From assembly GCF_030811215.1 (NCBI RefSeq), contig NZ_JAUSQM010000001.1, positions 2,170,001 to 2,234,000 of the forward strand: DNA of 64,000 nt, written 5' to 3'. This document shows positions 49,998-61,496 of this stretch, in pieces. How positions within the stretch are numbered: position 1 is the first letter of the stretch; each line of letters opens with the position of its first letter. The notes below the pieces were generated by a model. It saw nothing but the letters and a program-made list of their open reading frames with translations, searched no databases and was not told the origin of the DNA. The translations under genes were made by a program, and so were the position numbers. The stretch is from Nocardioides massiliensis. Lineage in GTDB: Bacteria > Actinomycetota > Actinomycetes > Propionibacteriales > Nocardioidaceae.

Positions 49998-50686
49998 AGC
50001 GCGGCGACCGCCTCGGTCACGGGGGTTTCGCCGCCGATCAGCTCGACGACCGAGCCTGCGGACGAGGGCGTCTCCAGCACCGCGTGCAGCACGTGCGCGA
50101 CGTCGGCGCGGGGGACCTCGCCGTACCCGGTCTTCTCCGCGAGCTGCACCTTGCCGGTGCCCGGCTCGTCGACGAGCGCACCGGGTCGCACGATCGTCCA
50201 GTCGAGGTCACGGGCCTGCAGGTCGGCGTCGGCCGCGGCCTTCGCGCGCAGGTAGACCTGGAACACGTCGACGCTGTCGGGGTCGGCCTGGTCGGTGCCC
50301 ATCGCCGAGACCATCACATAGCGGCGTACGCCGGCCTGCTCGGCGGCGTCCGCCAGCAGGATCGCGGCACCCTTGTCGACGGTCTCCTTGCGGGCCGCGC
50401 CGCTGTTGGGTCCGCCGCCCGCGGCGAACACGACCGCGTCGGCCCCGCGGATCGCGGTCGCGAGGTCGCCGGCCGAGGTGTCCTCCAGGTCCAGCACGAT
50501 CGACTCCGCGCCGGCAGCAGCCAGGTCGTCGGCGTGGTCGGGGTTGCGGATGATCCCGCGCACCCGGTGGCCGGCGTCGGCGAGGCGCCGCTCGAGCAGC
50601 ATCGCGATCTGGCCGTGGCCACCGGCGATCACCACGTCGAGGCCGTCGGTCGGGGTTCCGGTCTGGTCGGCGGGGGTGGAAGTCAT
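49994..50686 (-). CDS. NAD(P)H-binding, SDR-like protein
   Basis: 230 residues from ATG 50686; a GTG three codons upstream is less likely. The Rossmann motif is VVIAGGHGQIAMLLERRL near residue 18, followed by VVFAAGGGPN and YVMVSAMGTD. It lacks the classical YxxxK, as atypical SDRs of the NmrA/YwnB type do. Its stop codon lies inside the IS target site. Before the insertion it was translationally close to the serine hydrolase gene. Function is unknown; family members include quinone- or NADPH-sensing proteins. Confidence 0.9.
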   Translation of the reverse strand: MTSTPADQTGTPTDGLDVVIAGGHGQIAMLLERRLADAGHRVRGIIRNPDHADDLAAAGAESIVLDLEDTSAGDLATAIRGADAVVFAAGGGPNSGAARKETVDKGAAILLADAAEQAGVRRYVMVSAMGTDQADPDSVDVFQVYLRAKAAADADLQARDLDWTIVRPGALVDEPGTGKVQLAEKTGYGEVPRADVAHVLHAVLETPSSAGSVVELIGGETPVTEAVAAL

Positions 50687-50693
50687 GCTCTCC

Positions 50694-50699
50694 ACGCTA
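50694..50699 (-). promoter_or_regulatory. TAGCGT -10 element before the NAD(P)H-binding gene
   Basis: On the minus strand TAGCGT is followed by GGAGAGC and the ATG. GGAG may also work as a closely spaced ribosome site. Confidence 0.4.
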
Positions 50700-50757
50700 C
50701 GGAGCGGACAAGGGGCGCCGGGCCACGGACGTCGGGACGTCGGGACGACGACCGGAC

Positions 50758-50763
50758 TACCCT
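50758..50763 (+). promoter_or_regulatory. TACCCT -10 element before degV
   Basis: TACCCT is followed by CCTCCC and the ATG at 50770, with no ribosome-binding purine stretch. Confidence 0.4.
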
Positions 50764-50769
50764 CCTCCC

Positions 50770-51633
50770 ATGCCTCGCCGGATCGCTCTCGTCACCGACA
50801 GCTCGGCATCCCTGCTGCCCGAGGTCGTCACTGCTCGTGAGATCGCAGTGGTCCCGTTGCAGGTGATCGTCGCCGGCACGGCGTACGACGAAGGCGCGGA
50901 CCTCGGCCCGGAGGAGCTGGCTGCGGCGCTGCGGGAGTGGAAGCCGGTGAGCACGTCCCGCCCGGCGCCGGAGCGGCTGCTCGCCGTCTACCGCGACCTC
51001 GCCGAACAGGGGGCCGAGGAGATCGTGTCGATCCACCTGTCGGCCCAGGTCAGCGGGACCTTCGAGTCCGCCCAGCTGGCCGCCAAGGAGTCCCCGGTGC
51101 CGGTGACCTGCGTGGACTCCTGCCAGGTCGGCATCGGCACGGGCTTCCTGGTGCTCGGCGCAGCCGACCTGCTCGACGCCGGTGCCGACGTCGCGACCGT
51201 CGTCGACGCCGTCGGCAGGCGCGCGAGCACGGTGACCTCGCTGTTCTACGTCGACACCCTCGAGCACCTGCGGCGCGGCGGTCGGGTCGGCGCGGCGGCG
51301 GCGTTCCTGGGCTCCGCGCTGGCGGTGAAGCCGATCCTGCGCATCGACGAAGGCCGGATCGGGCCGTTCGAGAAGGTCCGCACCTCGGGCCGGGCGCTCA
51401 GCCGCCTCGAGGAGCTCGCGGTCGCCGCGGCCCACGAGGGTGGCGGCGCGGTCGACGTGGGGGTGTGCCACCTCGCCAGCCCGGAGCGGGCCGAGGCGCT
51501 AGCCGAGAAGCTCGCCGCGCAGCTGGAGTCCGAGCTGGAGGGGCGCGACGTGGTCATCGGCGAGGTCGGCGCCGCCCTCGGTGCTCACGTCGGTCCCGGG
51601 ATGGTCGCGGTCGTCGTCGCCCCGCACGCCTGA
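50770..51633 (+). CDS. DegV family fatty-acid-binding protein
   Basis: 287 residues. DegV fold: the N-terminal IALVTDSSASLLPE, the SRPAPERLLAVYRDLAEQG segment (the usual TSxP motif appears as TSRPAPE), and SIHLSAQVSGTFESA are typical. In Firmicutes this family (FakB) binds fatty acids for a kinase (FakA); whether the actinobacterial copy has a kinase partner is unknown and none is adjacent. In this lineage degV commonly precedes comEA. Confidence 0.94.
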   Translation: MPRRIALVTDSSASLLPEVVTAREIAVVPLQVIVAGTAYDEGADLGPEELAAALREWKPVSTSRPAPERLLAVYRDLAEQGAEEIVSIHLSAQVSGTFESAQLAAKESPVPVTCVDSCQVGIGTGFLVLGAADLLDAGADVATVVDAVGRRASTVTSLFYVDTLEHLRRGGRVGAAAAFLGSALAVKPILRIDEGRIGPFEKVRTSGRALSRLEELAVAAAHEGGGAVDVGVCHLASPERAEALAEKLAAQLESELEGRDVVIGEVGAALGAHVGPGMVAVVVAPHA

Positions 51634-51726
51634 CCCGTTCCTGACCGTCCGGCGTCCCCAACCCCGCGACGACGCGGGTCCGTCCCCAGCGGCGCCGGCG
51701 AGCCCGCCCACCGGGCGGACGCTTCC

Positions 51727-51732
51727 TAGCGT
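51727..51732 (+). promoter_or_regulatory. TAGCGT -10 element before comEA
   Basis: TAGCGT is followed by TCTCGC and the ATG at 51739, without a ribosome site. Confidence 0.4.
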
Positions 51733-51738
51733 TCTCGC

Positions 51739-52665
51739 ATGCGTCCGCGACGACCCGGTGATGACGAGCTGAACGCCGTCGCGCGTCGCCGGCTGGCCCT
51801 CATCGGCCAGGAGCTGGACCTGCTCGGCGGAGGCGACGCCGCGCCGACGGACGACCTGTCCTCCGACCCGCCCGCCGAGTCGGCACCACGTGTCGCTGTC
51901 GCGGTCCCGGCCGCCGGCCGCCATCGCGCCGACCACCGTGCCGCACCCCCGACCCGCGCCCAGGGCTGGGTCCCGGACTCGCTGCGCGGGCGGGTCCGGC
52001 TCGCGCCCCAGCACGTCGCCCTGCTGGGCGTGGTCGTCGCCCTCGCGTTGGCGGTGACGACCTGGTGGGTGCTGAGCGCGGTCGGCGACGCCGACGAGAC
52101 ATCGTGGGCGGCCCCCGCGGTGCCCGCGACGGGACTGGTCGAGGACAGGGGTACGCCGGGGGACCCCTCGCCGAGTGCCGTGCAGACGACCGACGGGCCG
52201 GAGGCGGGCGAAGCCGACCCCGACGCCGGCACCGTCGTGGTCCACGTCGCCGGCAAGGTCCGCCGGCCCGGCATCGTGACCCTGCCCCTGGGCTCGCGCG
52301 TCGCCGATGCCGTCGAGGAGGCCGGCGGCGTACGCCCCCGCGTCGACACGAGCACGCTCAACCTGGCGCGCGTGCTGGTCGACGGCGAGCAGATCCTCGT
52401 CGGTGTCGCGCCGGCCGTTCCTCCCTCCGGGACGACGGACCCGGCAGGTGCAGCAGGCACGCCGGGAGCGGCCGGGCTCGTCAATCTCAACACCGCCACC
52501 CAGGCCGAGCTCGAGACCCTCAACGGAGTCGGGCCGGTGACCGCGCAGGCGATCGTCGCGTGGCGCGAGGAGCACGGCCGGTTCACGGCCGTCGAGGAGC
52601 TGCTGGAGGTCTCCGGCATCGGGGAGAAGACGCTGGCCCAGCTCGCGCCGCACGTGACCCTCTGA
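51739..52665 (+). CDS. comEA: ComEA family helix-hairpin-helix DNA-binding protein
   Basis: 308 residues. A cytoplasmic N-terminal 90 residues, one membrane helix (about 93-115), an SLBB domain (VVVHVAGKVRRPGIVTLPLG near 170) and a C-terminal pair of helix-hairpin-helix motifs (LVNLNTATQAELETLNGVG near 252) that bind double-stranded DNA. ComEA is the DNA receptor of the uptake machinery. It is followed after four bases by comEC. Confidence 0.95.
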   Translation: MRPRRPGDDELNAVARRRLALIGQELDLLGGGDAAPTDDLSSDPPAESAPRVAVAVPAAGRHRADHRAAPPTRAQGWVPDSLRGRVRLAPQHVALLGVVVALALAVTTWWVLSAVGDADETSWAAPAVPATGLVEDRGTPGDPSPSAVQTTDGPEAGEADPDAGTVVVHVAGKVRRPGIVTLPLGSRVADAVEEAGGVRPRVDTSTLNLARVLVDGEQILVGVAPAVPPSGTTDPAGAAGTPGAAGLVNLNTATQAELETLNGVGPVTAQAIVAWREEHGRFTAVEELLEVSGIGEKTLAQLAPHVTL

Positions 52666-52669
52666 GCAG

Positions 52670-55000
52670 GTGCCGCGCCCCGACGAGGCCACCGCGGCGG
52701 GCGCGGCCGACCTGCGTGCCCCCGTCCTCGGCGGGCTCGCCTGGGCGGGCGCGCTCGCCGGCCTGCTCATGCCGGGCCGGGCACTCCTGGTGCTCAGTGT
52801 CATCGTCCTCGGTGCCGGGCTCGCCGTCGTACGCCGGCGCCCGCACGCGGCGCAGACCGTGGCCGCAGCGCTCGTGGTCCTGCTCGGGGTGGGCGCCGCG
52901 GCACACCTGCGTGCGGGCGCCACGGAGGACTCGGCGCTGCGTGCGTGGGCCGATGAGCAGGCCGTCGCCGAGCTGACCGGGCTGGTGACCACCGACCCCC
53001 GCCCACGCGCCGGTGAGCACGGCGGCTACGTCCTGGTCCGGATGCAGGTGCACACCGCGACCGCGCGTGGACAGACGCGGCGTACCCGGCTCCCGGTCAT
53101 GGTCGTCGCGCCCGAGTCCTGGGCCGAGCCCGGTGTGCGTCCCGAGCTCGGCTCCGTGATCAGTCTGCGCGGACGGCTCGCACCGGTCGACGGGGAGCTC
53201 GCCGCTCTCGTGCGCGCCCGCGGCTCGCCCGTCGTCCTGCAGGAGCCGGGACGCGTCCTGGACGGTGCCGCGCGCGTGCGTGCCGCGCTGCGCGCCTCGG
53301 TCGCCCACCTGCCGCCGGAGGAGCGGTCGTTGATCCCGGCGCTCGTGGTCGGTGACGACCAGGGCATGCCCGAGCAGCTGGTCGAGGACTTCGAGGTCTC
53401 CGGTCTGACCCACCTGCTCGCGGTCTCGGGCACGAACCTCACCCTGATGGTCGGGTTCCTGCTCACGCTGGCCCGCTGGTCGCGCGTGCGTGGACGCGGG
53501 CTGCTCGTCGTGGGCGCGTGCGGCGTCGTCGGCTTCGTCCTCCTCGCCCGCACCGAGCCGAGCGTCGTGCGCGCGGCGGCGATGGGGACGGTCGGCCTGC
53601 TCGCGATGACCAGCGACGGTCGTCAGCGGGGGACCCGCGGCCTCGGGGTCGCGGTGGTGGGCCTGCTGCTGTTCGACCCCTGGCTGGCGACCACGATCGG
53701 CTTCGCGCTGTCGGTGTGCGCGACGGCGGGGATCCTCTTCCTCGCCCCGGGCTGGCGTGACGCGATGGCGCGGTGGATGCCGCGCTGGCTGGCCGAGGCG
53801 ATCGCCGTGCCGCTGGCCGCACAGGTCGCCTGCACCCCGATCATCGCGGCGATCTCGGGCAAGGTCAGCCTCGTCGCGGTCGCCGCCAACCTCGTGGCGG
53901 CACCGGCGGTCGGTCCCGCCACCGTCGCCGGGCTCGGAGGCGGCCTGGTCGGGGTGGTGTGGGGCGCCGCGGCGAAGGTGCCCGGCACCGTCGCCGGAGC
54001 GGGTGGGTGGTGGATCGTCACCGTCGCGGAGCGCAGCGGCGCGCTGCACGCGCCAGCGATCGACTGGACCGCGTCCGTCGCCGGGGTCAGCGGCCTGACG
54101 CTCGCGTGCGTGCTGCTCACGATCGTCCTCGGACGGCTCCTGCCACGGCGCTGGCCGACACTGCTGCTCGCCCTGGTCCTGGGCGTGGTCATCGCGGTGC
54201 CGATGCCCACGCCCGGGTGGCCACCGCGCGGATGGGTGCTCGCGGCGTGCGACGTCGGCCAGGGCGACGCGACGCTGGTGCGCGCCGGGCCGGACGCCGC
54301 GGTGGTCGTCGACGTCGGTCCCGACCCCGACCTCATGGCGGCGTGCCTGCGCCGCTTCGGCGTACGCCACGTCCCGGCCCTGGTGCTGACCCACTTCCAC
54401 GCCGACCACGTGGGCGGCCTCGACGGGGTGCTCGGCGCGGTGCCGGTGGGGGAGATCTGGGTGTCGCCGGTCGACGAGCCCGCCCCGGCTGCGGACTGGG
54501 TACGCCGCCGCGGCGTCGAGGAGCAGGTGCCGGTCGCGGTGCCGCCCCTGGGTCAGGTACGCCGGGTGGGTGCGGCGGTGTGGCAGGTCATCGGGCCACG
54601 CCGGGTCGTGGCCGGTGGGGCCGAGGGCGAGGGCGGGCGCGCCAACAACGCCAGCATCGTCCAGGTGGTCGAGGTGGGCGGCGTCCGCGCGCTGCTGACC
54701 GGCGACATGGAGCCGGAGGCGCAGGTGCTGCTGCGCCGCGACCTCCCCGCGCTGCAGGTTGACGTCATGACGGTGCCGCACCACGGGAGTCCGCACCAGG
54801 ACGAGGCGTTCCTCGCCGGCACGGGTGCACGGCTGGCGCTCGTCTCGGTCGGCGAGGACAACGGCTACGGACACCCCGGACCGAGGACCGTGGACGTGCT
54901 CGAGGACACCGGAGCGCGCGTGCTCCGCACCGACCGGCACGGCGACCTGGTGGTGGTCGTCGACGCCGAGGGCGAGTGGGGCGCCCGCTCCTCGCGCTGA
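52670..55000 (+). CDS. comEC: ComEC/Rec2 family DNA-uptake channel protein
   Basis: 776 residues from GTG 52670. The N-terminal half has several membrane spans, then the competence domain (LLAVSGTNLTLMVGF near 246, with the family's H/SGxN signature). The C-terminal metallo-beta-lactamase-like nuclease domain shows LTHFHADHVGGLDG near residue 575 and VPHHGS near 703. Together with comEA it suggests a DNA-uptake route, though actinobacteria usually keep these genes without demonstrated competence. The overlap with the holA leader is typical. Confidence 0.95.
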   Translation: MPRPDEATAAGAADLRAPVLGGLAWAGALAGLLMPGRALLVLSVIVLGAGLAVVRRRPHAAQTVAAALVVLLGVGAAAHLRAGATEDSALRAWADEQAVAELTGLVTTDPRPRAGEHGGYVLVRMQVHTATARGQTRRTRLPVMVVAPESWAEPGVRPELGSVISLRGRLAPVDGELAALVRARGSPVVLQEPGRVLDGAARVRAALRASVAHLPPEERSLIPALVVGDDQGMPEQLVEDFEVSGLTHLLAVSGTNLTLMVGFLLTLARWSRVRGRGLLVVGACGVVGFVLLARTEPSVVRAAAMGTVGLLAMTSDGRQRGTRGLGVAVVGLLLFDPWLATTIGFALSVCATAGILFLAPGWRDAMARWMPRWLAEAIAVPLAAQVACTPIIAAISGKVSLVAVAANLVAAPAVGPATVAGLGGGLVGVVWGAAAKVPGTVAGAGGWWIVTVAERSGALHAPAIDWTASVAGVSGLTLACVLLTIVLGRLLPRRWPTLLLALVLGVVIAVPMPTPGWPPRGWVLAACDVGQGDATLVRAGPDAAVVVDVGPDPDLMAACLRRFGVRHVPALVLTHFHADHVGGLDGVLGAVPVGEIWVSPVDEPAPAADWVRRRGVEEQVPVAVPPLGQVRRVGAAVWQVIGPRRVVAGGAEGEGGRANNASIVQVVEVGGVRALLTGDMEPEAQVLLRRDLPALQVDVMTVPHHGSPHQDEAFLAGTGARLALVSVGEDNGYGHPGPRTVDVLEDTGARVLRTDRHGDLVVVVDAEGEWGARSSR

Positions 55001-55043
55001 CTGTCGGGCTCGGACTGTCCGGGCGGTGTGGGAGGCTGCTGCC

Positions 55044-56012
55044 GTGGCGAGTCAGGGACCGATCGGCAGCGTGCTCCTGGTGACCGGGGGCGAGGAGTTC
55101 CTCTCCGAGCGGCAGGTGCAGCACGTCCGCGACGCCGTGCGTCGCGTCGACCCGGAGGCGGAGTTCTCCAGGACCGACGCCGACCAGCTGACGATGGCCA
55201 CGCTGGGCGACCTCGCGGCACCCTCGTTGTTCTCCTCCACCCGGTGCGTGGTCGTGCGAGGCCTGGAGAACCTCCCCGAGGAGTCGGTGCCGGGCCTGGT
55301 CGACTACGCCGCCGCCCCGGCCGAGGACGTCGCGCTCGTCCTCGTCCACGGTGGGGGACAGAAGGGCAGCGGTGTCCTCAACAAGCTCCGCAAGCAGCCC
55401 GGTGTGACCGAGGTGAAGACGACCCCGCTCAAGCCGAGCGAGCTCCCGCGCTTCGCGGCCTCCGAGGCCCGCCTGCACGGTGCCCGGATGGCGGAGGACG
55501 CGGCCGAGGCACTGGTCTCGGCGATCGGCCAGGACCTGCGCGCCCTCGCCGCCGCCGCGCGCCAGCTCGCCTCCGACTTCCCGGACGAGCCGCTCACCAA
55601 GGAGCGCGTGGGGCAGTACTTCGGTGGCCGGGCGGAGGCCAAGTCGTTCGCGATCGCCGACGCCGCGCTGATGGGCCGCACCGCACACGCGCTCGAGGAG
55701 CTGCGCTGGGCGCTCGACGGCGGCACCCCGGCCGTGCTGGTGACCAGTGCGTTCGCCGGTGGGCTGCGCGGGCTGGCCCGCTTCCGCGCGGCGGGACGGG
55801 GGGTCCGCGAGGCCGACCTCGCGCGCGAGGTGGGGGTGCCTCCGTGGAAGCTGCGGTCGCTGCGTGAGCAGGCCCGTGGGTGGGACGACCGCGGGCTGGC
55901 GATGGCGATCCGCGAGGTGGCGCGCGCCGACGCCGACATCAAGGGCCAGGCCGGCGACGCGGCCTACAGCCTCGAGCGCCTGGTCCTGAGGGTCGCCGGA
56001 CTGCGGGTCTGA
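55044..56012 (+). CDS. holA: DNA polymerase III subunit delta
   Basis: 322 residues from GTG 55044, with GGGAGG eight bases before it; a GTG at 55026 is less well placed. The clamp-loader delta subunit opens the sliding clamp. The N-terminal [32 protein letters not shown] and the [10 protein letters not shown]-like segment (here [10 protein letters not shown]) identify the family. Its place after comEC is conserved in many bacteria. Confidence 0.95.
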   Translation: MASQGPIGSVLLVTGGEEFLSERQVQHVRDAVRRVDPEAEFSRTDADQLTMATLGDLAAPSLFSSTRCVVVRGLENLPEESVPGLVDYAAAPAEDVALVLVHGGGQKGSGVLNKLRKQPGVTEVKTTPLKPSELPRFAASEARLHGARMAEDAAEALVSAIGQDLRALAAAARQLASDFPDEPLTKERVGQYFGGRAEAKSFAIADAALMGRTAHALEELRWALDGGTPAVLVTSAFAGGLRGLARFRAAGRGVREADLAREVGVPPWKLRSLREQARGWDDRGLAMAIREVARADADIKGQAGDAAYSLERLVLRVAGLRV

Positions 56013-56061
56013 GCCGACGGACCTCCCGGAACAATCCGCACCGGTGCCGGGTTGTCCTGCC

Positions 56062-57051
56062 ATGGCTGCCATCCCGCTCTCGATCCTCGACCTCGCCCAG
56101 ATCGGCCCCGGCGGGAACGCCGCCGACAGCTTCCGGGCCAGCGTCGCCCTCGCCCAGCTCGCCGAGCGCAGCGGCTACCGCCGGGTCTGGTACGCCGAGC
56201 ACCACAACATGGCCACCATCGCGTCGTCGGCCACCAGCGTGCTCATCGCTCACGTCGCGGCGCACACCGAGACCATCCGGCTGGGTGCCGGCGGCGTGAT
56301 GCTGCCCAACCACTCGCCGCTGGTGATCGCCGAGCAGTTCGGCACCCTCGCGACGCTGCATCCCGACCGGATCGACCTCGGCCTCGGGCGTGCGCCCGGC
56401 AGCGACCAGAACACGATGCGCGCCCTGCGCCGCGACGCGATGTCGGCCGAGTCCTTCCCGCAGGACGTCCAGGAGCTCCAGGGCTACCTCACCGGCCGGT
56501 CGTTGATCCCGGGCGTCGACGCCATCCCGGGCAAGGACACCCACGTTCCGCTCTACATCCTCGGGTCCTCGCTCTTCGGTGCGCAGCTGGCCGCAGCGCT
56601 CGGTCTGCCGTACGCCTTCGCCTCGCACTTCGCCCCGCAGGCGCTCACCGAGGCGGTGGCGCTCTACCGGCGAGACTTCCGCCCGTCCGATCAGCTCGCC
56701 GAACCGTGGGTGATCGCCGGCGTCAACGTCGTGGCCGCCGAGACGACCGAGGAGGCGCACGCGCTGATGCGTGAGTCCCAGCGCCTGCGCGTCACCCAGC
56801 TGGTGGGCCGCGGCCGCACCTTCACCGACGCCGAGGCCGACGCGGTCCTCGACTCACCTGCGGGCCGCCAGATCCAGCAGATGAGCCACTACACGGCCGT
56901 CGGCACCGCCGACGAGGTCCGTGCCTACCTCGACGAGTTTGCCGTCCACGCGAGCGCCGACGAGCTCATCGTGGCGTCGATGGCGCGCAGCACCGAGGCG
57001 ACGCTGCGCTCCTTCGAGCTCCTGGCCCGCGCCACCGAGCTCGTCGGGTAG
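56062..57051 (+). CDS. LLM class flavin-dependent oxidoreductase
   Basis: 329 residues from ATG 56062. A luciferase-like monooxygenase barrel: [11 protein letters not shown] at the N-terminus, [23 protein letters not shown] near residue 45, and [11 protein letters not shown] near 112, typical of the YhbW/MsnO8-like group. FMN- or F420-dependence cannot be decided from the sequence. It appears to be single. Confidence 0.93.
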   Translation: MAAIPLSILDLAQIGPGGNAADSFRASVALAQLAERSGYRRVWYAEHHNMATIASSATSVLIAHVAAHTETIRLGAGGVMLPNHSPLVIAEQFGTLATLHPDRIDLGLGRAPGSDQNTMRALRRDAMSAESFPQDVQELQGYLTGRSLIPGVDAIPGKDTHVPLYILGSSLFGAQLAAALGLPYAFASHFAPQALTEAVALYRRDFRPSDQLAEPWVIAGVNVVAAETTEEAHALMRESQRLRVTQLVGRGRTFTDAEADAVLDSPAGRQIQQMSHYTAVGTADEVRAYLDEFAVHASADELIVASMARSTEATLRSFELLARATELVG

Positions 57052-57064
57052 GTCCGCAAACGCC

Positions 57065-57099
57065 CGTCGGCGCCGTCCCCGAGGGGAACGGCGCCGACG
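57065..57099. terminator. Bidirectional terminator between the LLM gene and rpsT
   Basis: CGTCGGCGCCGT pairs with ACGGCGCCGACG, continued by CCCC/GGGG with a one-base bulge around a GA loop. It starts 13 bases after the LLM stop and lies 45 bases past the rpsT stop. Confidence 0.8.
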
Positions 57100-57143
57100 T
57101 GAGCAGAGGTGCGAGGTCGTGGGACCTCAGGGGGAGGCGAGCC

Positions 57144-57404
57144 TTAGAGGGAGGCGGCCTTCTTGGCGATCGCGGACTTGCGGTTCGCGGCCTGGTTCTT
57201 GTGGATGACGCCCTTGGAGGCGGCCTTGTCGAGCTTGCGCGCGGCGGTCGCGGCCAGGGTGCGGGCCTCGTCGGCGTTGCCGGCGGCAGCAGCCTCGCGG
57301 AACTTGCGGATCGCCGACTTCAGGTTGGTCTTGACGGCCTTGTTGCGCTCGCGCGCGGCCTCGTTCTGCTTGTTGCGCTTGATCTGGGACTTGATGTTCG
57401 CCAC
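57144..57404 (-). CDS. rpsT: 30S ribosomal protein S20
   Basis: 86 residues, the expected length. The N-terminus [25 protein letters not shown] and C-terminal [18 protein letters not shown] are diagnostic helices that bind 16S rRNA. It is transcribed alone on the minus strand, next to lepA and holA as in other actinobacteria. Confidence 0.98.
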   Translation of the reverse strand: MANIKSQIKRNKQNEAARERNKAVKTNLKSAIRKFREAAAAGNADEARTLAATAARKLDKAASKGVIHKNQAANRKSAIAKKAASL

Positions 57405-57518
57405 GAAGTTGCCTCTGCTGCTCGGTGCTGAATGGACGTGCGGGATGGAGTGCGCTGCTCAGGGGCGGTCCCGGCTGGCTGCGCAGGGCAGGCGTCAGCA
57501 CCGGACACGCGGAGGGCA

Positions 57519-57548
57519 ACGTTACCAGCGGGGCGCCGGGCCGCCCAA
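57519..57548 (-). promoter_or_regulatory. Probable rpsT promoter
   Basis: On the minus strand TTGGGC (57548-57543) and TAACGT (57524-57519) are separated by 18 bases. The leader would be about 105 bases, long enough for S20 feedback control, which is an inference. Confidence 0.5.
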
Positions 57549-57557
57549 ATCGCACCG

Positions 57558-58511
57558 TCACCACCAGCCGCGCCGCTCCCCGAGCCAGTCCCACACCACC
57601 TCGCCCTGCCAGCACTGGGCGTCGCGCAGGTGTGGCGAGGTGCGGGGCACCGGCTCGCCCGCCTGGCGCAGGAAGTAGCCGGACAGCAGGGCGAGCAGGA
57701 CGTCGACGTGCTCGGACGGGACGCTCGCGGTCAGCCGGCGCGTGGCCAGGACCGTCTCCACGTCCAGCCCGTCGCCGCGGGGACCGATGAGTGCTGCGAC
57801 GGTGTCGATCCACGCGGCTCCCCGGCAGGGCCAGTTCCAGTCGCACAGCAGCGCGGAGCCGTCGGGACGGATGAGCACGTTGTCGTCGCGCACGTCGGTG
57901 TGGACGACCGTGGCGCCGTCGGTGACCTCGCCGAGCCGGGCGGCCAGTGCGGCAGCCTCGGCACCGTGGTCGGCGAGTCCGCGGACCCGGACGGAGCGGG
58001 CGCCCAGCTGGTGCCAGTAGCCGGCCATCGCGCCGTGGTCCTCGGCGAAGGTGGAGGTGGTCAGACCGGGTGGGTCGGGCGTCAGCAGGTCGGCGGTCGT
58101 CTCCAGCGCGTCCAGGAGTGCGTCGAGCTCGACGGCTTGCCACGGCCGGCCCGGCTGGCGCGCGGGGACGTGCTCGAACCCGAGGACGACCCACGCCTCG
58201 TCGACGTGCTGCCAGCGCAACCGCGGGGCGGGTACGCCGGTCGGGAGCGCGGCCACCTTGCGCGCCTCCTCCAGGTAGGAGTCGGCGAAGACCCGCTGGG
58301 CGATCCGTGAGGCCGCCTTGACGAAGTGCCGCGATCCGTCGGCGCACTCGAGCACCGACGCGAAGCCCGGGGTGTAGCCCGCGTCCTGCGACTCGGCGCG
58401 CACGACCGGCGAGCCGCACCGCTGCGCCACCAGGCGCCGCACCAGGGGCGGCAGCAGCTCCCAGGTGAGGCGGCGGGCGGTCTGCCCGTGGGGGACCGGC
58501 GAGGTGATCAC
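57558..58511 (-). CDS. Phosphotransferase family protein (aminoglycoside-phosphotransferase-like fold)
   Basis: 317 residues from GTG 58511. The kinase-like fold is shown by HFVKAAS (ATP lysine, near residue 64), the catalytic [13 protein letters not shown] (Brenner motif, near 200) and LLCDWNWP (DFG-equivalent, near 219). The family includes aminoglycoside, choline and homoserine kinases; nothing here indicates drug resistance. Substrate unknown. Confidence 0.88.
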   Translation of the reverse strand: MITSPVPHGQTARRLTWELLPPLVRRLVAQRCGSPVVRAESQDAGYTPGFASVLECADGSRHFVKAASRIAQRVFADSYLEEARKVAALPTGVPAPRLRWQHVDEAWVVLGFEHVPARQPGRPWQAVELDALLDALETTADLLTPDPPGLTTSTFAEDHGAMAGYWHQLGARSVRVRGLADHGAEAAALAARLGEVTDGATVVHTDVRDDNVLIRPDGSALLCDWNWPCRGAAWIDTVAALIGPRGDGLDVETVLATRRLTASVPSEHVDVLLALLSGYFLRQAGEPVPRTSPHLRDAQCWQGEVVWDWLGERRGWW

Positions 58512-58624
58512 CCGAGCATGCTGTCAGGGCCCGGAGCGTGGGAGGATGGTGCCGCGCCGACCGCTGGCGCCGTACCTCATCACGACCCCATGAGCACCCC
58601 AGCCGAAGGACGCGACGAAGACCC

Positions 58625-60490
<1,866 letters not shown>

Positions 60491-60502
60491 CCGGCCCCGG
60501 CG

Positions 60503-61459
60503 GTGAGGCTGCCGAGCGTCCCGGCCGCCCTGGAGCGGGCCGGCGAGCGCGGCCCCGCGTGGGCCGAGTGGCTCGACCGGCTCCCCGGCCTCGCCGCGGA
60601 ACTGCTGGCCGAGTGGGGGCTCGTCTGGGTCCCGGAAACCGCGGGTGGTGGGGCCTGGCACGGCCACGCCTCCTGGGTGCTCGCGGTGCGCACCGAGACC
60701 GGGGAGTCCGCGGTGCTCAAGATCGGGCTGCCGCACGAGGAGGCCGAGCACGAGCACCTCGCCCTGCGGCACTGGGGCGGGCCCCAGGGGCGCGGCGGCG
60801 CGGTGCGGCTGCTGCGGGCCGACCCGCGGCGGGCGGCATTGCTCCTCGAGCGGCTGCCGGGCGGTGATCTGCAGGAGCTGTGGGACGTCGAGGCGTGCGA
60901 GATCGCCGCGTCGCTCTACACCCGACTGCACGTGCCCGCACCCCCGACCCTGCGCCCCCTGACGGCGTACGTCGAGCGGTGGGTGGAGGCTTTGTCCAGC
61001 CTCCCGCGCGACGCGCCGCTCCCGCGACGGCTCGTCGAGCAGGCGGTCGCCGTGGGACGCGACCTGCGCACCGACCCGGCCACCGACGGGCTGCTCGTCC
61101 ACGGCGACCTGCACTACGCCAACGTGCTCCGGGCCAACGTGCTGGCGGGCGATGACGAGGACTGGGTGGTCATCGACCCCAAGCCGCTGTCGGGCGACCC
61201 GCACTACGAGGTCGCACCGCTGTTGTGGAACCGGTGGGGCGAGGTCGTCGGCGCGACCGACGCGCGGACCGCCGTCCGTCAGCGGTTCCACGCGGTCGTC
61301 GACACGGCCATGCTGGACGAGGACCGCGCCCGTGACTGGGTCGTGCTCCGGATGGTCGTCAACGCCGCCGAGGCCGGCCACCCCGCCCAGCCGGCAGGCC
61401 CCACCGACCGGACGTGGCTGACGACCTGCATCACGGTCGCGAAGGCCGTGCAGGACTGA
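60503..61459 (+). CDS. Aminoglycoside/hydroxyurea kinase-like protein (StrB family fold)
   Basis: 318 residues, 12 bases after lepA. It resembles the APH(6)/hydroxyurea kinase family: VLKIGLPHEEAEHEHLALR near residue 72, LLVHGDLHYANVL (catalytic, near 197) and VIDPKPLSGDPHYEVAPLLWN near 225. Members phosphorylate streptomycin or hydroxyurea, but chromosomal copies in actinobacteria often have other or unknown substrates. It is probably co-transcribed with lepA and is not flanked by mobile DNA. Confidence 0.88.
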   Translation: MRLPSVPAALERAGERGPAWAEWLDRLPGLAAELLAEWGLVWVPETAGGGAWHGHASWVLAVRTETGESAVLKIGLPHEEAEHEHLALRHWGGPQGRGGAVRLLRADPRRAALLLERLPGGDLQELWDVEACEIAASLYTRLHVPAPPTLRPLTAYVERWVEALSSLPRDAPLPRRLVEQAVAVGRDLRTDPATDGLLVHGDLHYANVLRANVLAGDDEDWVVIDPKPLSGDPHYEVAPLLWNRWGEVVGATDARTAVRQRFHAVVDTAMLDEDRARDWVVLRMVVNAAEAGHPAQPAGPTDRTWLTTCITVAKAVQD

Positions 61460-61496
61460 GGACCCCAGGTGGGGGCTGATGCGCGATGATGGCCCG

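Noticed and set aside
51739-55000. Evidence for natural competence
   Set aside because: comEA and comEC alone are kept in many actinobacteria without known competence; no pilus or comF/dprA genes occur in the window.
60503-61459. Acquired streptomycin resistance gene
   Set aside because: Composition matches the host, no mobile DNA is adjacent, and linkage to lepA suggests a resident gene.
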